Below, in pieces: positions 58,774-64,000 of a DNA stretch of 64,000 bases; the first letter of the stretch is position 1, and every line of letters starts with the position of its first letter. Source of the DNA: Colletotrichum lupini (lineage: Eukaryota > Ascomycota > Sordariomycetes > Glomerellales > Glomerellaceae). The position numbers and the translations under genes were made by a program. The notes below the pieces were generated by a model. That model did no database searches and had not been told where the DNA came from. It worked only from the letters and a program-made list of their open reading frames with translations. The stretch is taken from assembly GCF_023278565.1 (NCBI RefSeq), contig NC_064678.1, forward strand, positions 6,634,001 through 6,698,000, in the 5' to 3' direction.

Positions 58774-61700
58774 TGTTCCTCTTGATTCTCGATCACCCCC
58801 TAAGGTCTTCTTCTTCTCTCTTCTCTCTTTCTTTTCTTCTTCCCTTCCGGTTGTCTCTTTCCTCTCTTTCGGTATTTTCTTTTTCGATGTTGTTTGTCCC
58901 CGTCCCCTGGCGGGCCGGTCCGTCTGGCTAGCTAGAGAAGGCAACTAGCTTGTCGATGCGCAATGTGGTGGAGAATAGAATGGAGGAGACAAGGAGGAAG
59001 AGGAGGAGCGGTGGCAGCAGAACCAAGAGAGGAGTAGAAGTGGTTCGTTTCGTTTCGGGGGTTTCGGGTAGGATATGAAGTCACGGATGCCAGGTTTGGT
59101 ACTGGACTGTTCAGACTCTGTTCAGCCAGACAAAAGGTTTGTTAGCCATCTTTTATTTATGTTTTTTTTTCCTGTTCTCTCATTCCCATCTTTGCAAGTT
59201 GGCCGCCCCCCTTCTTTCCTTGCCCCCCTCCCCCTACAACATGCAATACCATGCTGTACACAATGATGCTTCTTTGGTCACTTGTGTCCAATGATGGTCC
59301 ATCTTCTTCAGGGATAGCCTTTTTGGCTTGGGGGGCTTTTACCATGGGGGTAAAATGCGTGGGATGAACAGAAATTGAATGCCATGGACCATGGTAAAGG
59401 AGGGGCGTGTGAAAAGAAAATCCAAAAGAAAATGGTTCAGAACGGAACTGACCAGGCAGACTGTAGTATTATTGAGAAATGGCCGCAGCAGTCGCAGCAG
59501 TAGACAGCAGCAAGAATCCAGCCAGCTACAAGTGGCAGTGGTGTGCCTGGCAGCCCGTTTCGGCAGAGACAAAGGATGTCGTTCGCAACCGCGATCGAGA
59601 AGTCTCTTTTTTTTTTGGCTGTTCGGCGCAATGGCCGTTGGGCAGCAGTGGTCTCTTTTTGCTGGCCCGGCTCGGGGTGTGGGTAACGGGGGTACGTTTT
59701 CTCGATGTTGCTTGATCGGAAATACACCAAGGTGAGGTTGTTCGTTCCTTTTTTGGCCGTTTCGAGGTTTAACAGTTTTTTGATACTCGTTTTCTGATTT
59801 TCCCCGGCAGCGATGTTTCCGTATCAGGCGTATACAAAGCGGATTTCGACATCGATGTACCTGTGAAAACGCTTTTTTCTTGCAGGTTCTTGTCTCATAG
59901 TAGCATGTTTTTAGTCTGAGGGGCAACTGAGCTAACTTATACTTTGTCAAATAGTTCGAGGTCGTTGATTGGGACCCGCACGATGTGTTGTCACGACTGG
60001 CACACATAATGCCTCCATACAGATACAATTCACCACACTGCGCTACACTACACACGTACGTTCGCGCATGTATACCTACATGATGCATATTCAACATGCC
60101 GCCGCCATGGCCATGTTCAACTTGTTTTCTATTCGAGGCGTGGGAGCAATCATCAATTGTCCACTAGCCGCTGCCTCCACTTACACAACGCTCGTGTCCA
60201 AAAGAACGACGACGACCGACCCATACCGGCTGAATCGACTTTGATACTTCTTAGAAAAGCGGAAATGACGTACATTACATCTGTTAACTTTCATGGTGGG
60301 TATCATGGCTTTCCAAATTCCGTCTCGGATCCGCCCCGTATGGTCCATCGAGTCTCGTCGCCGAGATCTTCGTCGTTATTCCCCTGTCGACGATACGAAC
60401 CTTGAAACGCATATATTAGCCTGTCACCCGCCAGCTTGCATCTCGAGGCTGAGGCTGGCGGTCATCGGAGGATATCTGCTTGCCACGTTTATCGTAGCTT
60501 CGAAAATGTCCTCGCAGGGCCCAGGGGACCTTGCTCGACGCTTTGCACTCCACTCTTCAGCATTGGAGATGTTCTGATATGTTACGACTTGCAAGGGGGC
60601 ATGGAATTGAGAACAACAATCTAGTCTGGCTCCAAACATGAACGATGCAGGGAATGAAGAATGCCTCGAAATTGGTGTGGGTGGACATGATGAGGCGTTG
60701 GTAGGAGAAAAACAAAATGAACGCCTATTGTGTGCCTGAGCTGCCAAATTTCAGGTACGAATTGGGGTGGCATATCTCCTCCATCTTTCTTTGTATCATT
60801 GGGCATTCATTTCAGTGTTCAAGCAGCTGCCCGCCTCTCAGCTTCGTCCGGTGTGGTACATTCGTTCATCAGGCGCGATTCCTTTATCCTACCGCAAAAT
60901 CATTCCTCTTTCCTGTGGCTCAATACCCAGTTGGTGTTCTTCCCTGGCCCCTTGGCTGTGACAGTCACAAACATAAGGCGGGATTTCTCCACTTTCAACG
61001 AGCTTTTCTTGTATGTATGTGGACGGATATGATGTTGCAGAAGACTTGCAGATTTCATCTCCCAGGTAAAACCTTGAACAGCACCCTTGGGGGTTCTTTG
61101 AAGTGGGTGTTCCCGCTACGGGCTGAGACCTGCAAGTATTAGAGCGACGGGGTGGTATCTAGCCTCCCGCTCAAGGTAAGGCTGTCTTCTGCCCGCTCTG
61201 CTTGCGGCCGCTGTGGGGTTCTCTATTTCATACGTGCTCAATCCCTTATTGCGGTTTTGTTTCTTGTTTCCTTGCACACGGGCCATGGTTCGTCCCGCCA
61301 GCAAGAGATAATTGTCAGCTTGACGTGGAGGGTAGGGATATTTGGCCATTTCCCCTGGAGGGGCCTTGGCAAAGGAGGGGAGGATGGATGGTAGCCGGCA
61401 TGAACCATCGAGCCGTTGTCTATTTTCTGCGGCATTACTTTGGAAACTATTGGCTCCCCCACACTACTGGCATATGGATAGAGAATTATGATGAAGGCCG
61501 TGTCTAAGGTCGGAAGGCAAGGGCTTTTCCACGGCGCCAGGGTTGGTTGACCGAGGGCCGCTCCGTGAGACCACCTGGGCATTGCCTGCCGCACATAATG
61601 GAACGTCATCGAGGTGACATGGATGCAAGGTTGACATTTTCATCGCCACCTTCCTATCCCCTACTTCCGTCGCCGCCGGTCTACTTGAGCCTAAACACGC

Positions 61701-64000
61701 CCGAGAACGCTAATAAGTACACTTGAAAACCCCAGACGAGACACGATGATTAAGGCAGGAGAACTGTCATTGCAACCTCAGGGACCCTTGCAGCCACTCG
61801 GGCAGGGACAGGCAAAGAAACCCCGGACAAGGCCAGCTCAACATGCAGGCGACATCGATCTCAACATGTCAGGAAGAAAGCCTTGTCACTCAGGGCCAGA
61901 CCTCTCTGAGCCGGATGCCCGTTTCCTGAGTCCATCGACCTGGTCATTGACGAATAATCGGTCGTCTCATCCACCCCTGTCTTGTATGGTCTGCTTCTAT
62001 GGAGGGGGAAGGGGGGGGTGGTTGATTATGTCTCGCCTTATGATGTAGGTCTTATGCTACCCCCCAGTGGTGGGCTAAACCAGCTCACACCGGCCATGCG
62101 GGCTAATGACCGTCTAGGTGTACCGTCGAAGAGATTGAGAAAGTCCGCAGACCCATCCCCTCACATGAACTATCTGGCTTGTCCGAATACGGACGGCCCG
62201 TTTGCTTCGTCGACTAGATGCCCTTGGATTACGGCGGACCTTGCGACGAGCAAGTTGAGAACGGTCCTCACGAAGGCCTTCGGGCGTTGGTTAGGGCCCT
62301 GGGCAGGACAACGTGGCGGCCGGCTGCTGGCCATGGCCGATGTTCCTCACTGCATTGCGTTCGATCTGCATCAGAGCCCCAACGAAGGTGCATGTGCCTA
62401 GACCCAAGCTACGTTAAAGGTATCTCCTGATGAGAGGCATTGTACTCACTCCCTCTTCTAGTTTGGGCTGGCAATGTGCGTCGGTTGCCGATCAAAGATG
62501 CAGCATCACGGCTCCAGTCCGCCCCTTCACCTATTTCACCTTAGTGGGTGACGTGTGGCTTGCCGAGTCCACCGGACGAAGTTCCCCGGTGACACCTCAT
62601 TCACCAGATGTAGCTCTTGTTACAGTCCGCAGGTAACGATTAATCAGTGTTGACTCTCATTGGAATAAACGGCACCGCCTATTCCTTCAACCGAGTCTGT
62701 CCCTTGACCTACTCGATGACTTGCTCGCGAACGTTGTCAGCAACTGACACGGGCTTCCTATGATTGGATCTAGGCTAGAAAAGAACCGCGCTTGCAGTGG
62801 TTTGTCCAATCTACTCGAGCTGCAACAATCAAAACGAGGCTCCGGTGCTCTGTGCAGGTTGGGGGAAAATCACCGAGCTTGATCGAGCCTCCTCGCACTT
62901 GGCTTGGCACACATGACAGATGAAAGTTGAGTGGTCGAGCGGGGCCACGAACACCTCTCCCGACATTGACACACCTCCTGCAACTGTTCAAGGTTCACAA
63001 GTAGGGAGTCCCTTGTGAAAGACGGCGATGCGCTGTCAACTAGAAGACCGTTTATGGAAAGGCTTGCGTTCGTGTACATCAAAAGGCTCGAAAGACTACA
63101 GCGGAGAATGCCACCATTACATAGACACGGCCGTTGTTTGACTGGGAACAATAGCTGAACGACCAGCCGCGCCACTCGAGACTGACCTGGTCACGACTGC
63201 CGCCGGCGAGGGCATCATACTTTGTCAGGGGGAGGAGGGTGGCTGTAAAGAGGGGAGGCCAGGGATGCGGCCAGTCTATTCACGAGGCCGGGTGATCCGT
63301 GTTCGGCGCCGAGACGACTGTCGGTGAGGTTGTCGCTCTCGCGCGGGCACGTCGTGAACCGTAACCTTGAGTGGGAGCTGATGGGCAAACGGGACGGCCC
63401 GTTTGCCGTAGGAAGGATGTTGAGCACGTCCTCACCTCGGATGTTCTAACGGTGGAAAAGCTTTCTACACGAAGCGAGGTAGCACTGGAAAAACTCCACT
63501 AAGAGTGCTTTAAACCGTCTACCTATCATGAGCTGTTGGGGTGTTGCAACCAAGGAACACCTCTAGACCTTGATTTTGACAGGACGAAGCTAAAGAAGCA
63601 CGAAGCATTAAGGCCAATGATTATCCCGGGCTTCCAGCAGACGCCTGCAGGCCACCCGAACTCTTGGGATTTTGCGAATCATGCGCTGAAGAAACGATGC
63701 ACCGTTATTTGCTACGTGATTGGGTGCATCTGGTGAAAAGAGACGACAAATAAAGGCCAATGACGGGCAGAAGAAACGCACGTCAGCACGCTACTCGTGG
63801 TTGCCACGAGACGGTAGGGTACGAACGTGTAGACAAGCTGAAAGCCTACTTTGGTGGAGAAGCTGTGATCAGCTGCATCGCGTTCCAGGACCAGCAATGA
63901 TTCCGACATGGACTTCCACGGGATTCCTTGTCTGCTGGCCCTGCTACGTCGATGCTCGATTGAGGGGCAACGGGAAAGAAGGCAATCTGACAATGAATGG
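58774..64000. other. Gene-free right end
   Basis: 5.2 kb. The first 300 bp is the CT-rich leader and promoter of the 110-residue protein gene. Beyond it, ORFs of up to 252 codons (minus strand, 59339-60097) have translations rich in Cys, Arg, Leu and Pro without any recognisable domain or start context. No RNA gene or repeat was recognised. Confidence 0.5.

Noticed and set aside
59339..60097. 252-codon minus-strand ORF
   Set aside because: Composition (Cys, Arg, Leu and Pro runs) and lack of any motif suggest chance; no start context or splice structure supports it.
60717..61142. 141-codon plus-strand ORF with ATG
   Set aside because: Cys/Phe/Leu-rich text without recognisable domain, in a region with no promoter-like or splice context.
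1..64000. CRISPR arrays, insertion sequences, complete transposons
   Set aside because: No regularly spaced repeats, transposase or reverse transcriptase motifs or long terminal repeats were noticed; CRISPR is not expected in a fungal nuclear genome.

Overview
The window is nuclear DNA of a filamentous ascomycete (Pezizomycotina, most likely a Sordariomycete). Genes carry short introns (about 45-90 nt) with GTAAGT-type donors and CTAAC/CTGAC-like branch points. Promoters and leaders are CT-rich, intergenic spaces are wide, and the gene families are typically fungal. I rebuilt exon structures by hand from splice signals and frame continuity; no transcript data were available.

Positions 1-21710 hold an intracellular hydroxamate siderophore (ferrichrome/ferricrocin-type) locus. 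A very large NRPS runs leftward from 11608 and leaves the window at base 1. The seen order is A-T-C-A-T-C-T-C-A-T-C, with an A-less T-C unit before the third A domain. An L-ornithine N5-monooxygenase (sidA type, 19971-21710) runs rightward and would supply N5-hydroxyornithine. The two are divergent across 8.3 kb without a recognisable protein gene. That gap holds two groups of SreA-like GATA sites (ATCWGATAA), each followed by a CT-rich promoter-like tract. A Zn2Cys6 regulator (22062-24774) lies tail-to-tail with sidA.

After a gene-poor stretch (24.8-29.4 kb) come a NUDIX + eIF2B-like fusion protein and, 32 bp away tail-to-tail, an eight-exon MFS transporter of the Dal5/allantoate-permease type. 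From about 34.9 to 38.1 kb there is no intact gene, only scattered out-of-frame coding-like fragments on the minus strand.

From 38 to 59 kb lies a mostly housekeeping block: a secreted/membrane cytochrome b561-like protein, a Urn1/Dre4-like WW-FF splicing factor, a Dpp1-type PAP2 lipid phosphatase, proteasome subunit alpha-3 (Pre9), a Bye1-like PHD-TFIIS-SPOC protein, a 58-residue Cys-rich protein ending in a CaaX box, Mediator subunit 7, a ZNF830-like zinc finger protein, a Thr-rich secreted protein, an Ego1/LAMTOR1-like lysosomal adaptor and a 110-residue Cys-containing protein. The last 5 kb (59-64 kb) shows no recognisable gene.

The most noteworthy points are the siderophore locus with its GATA-bearing gap, the CaaX-terminated Cys-rich micro-protein, the NUDIX-eIF2B fusion, the putative overlapping uORF of the Bye1 gene, and the decayed coding stretch at 35-38 kb.
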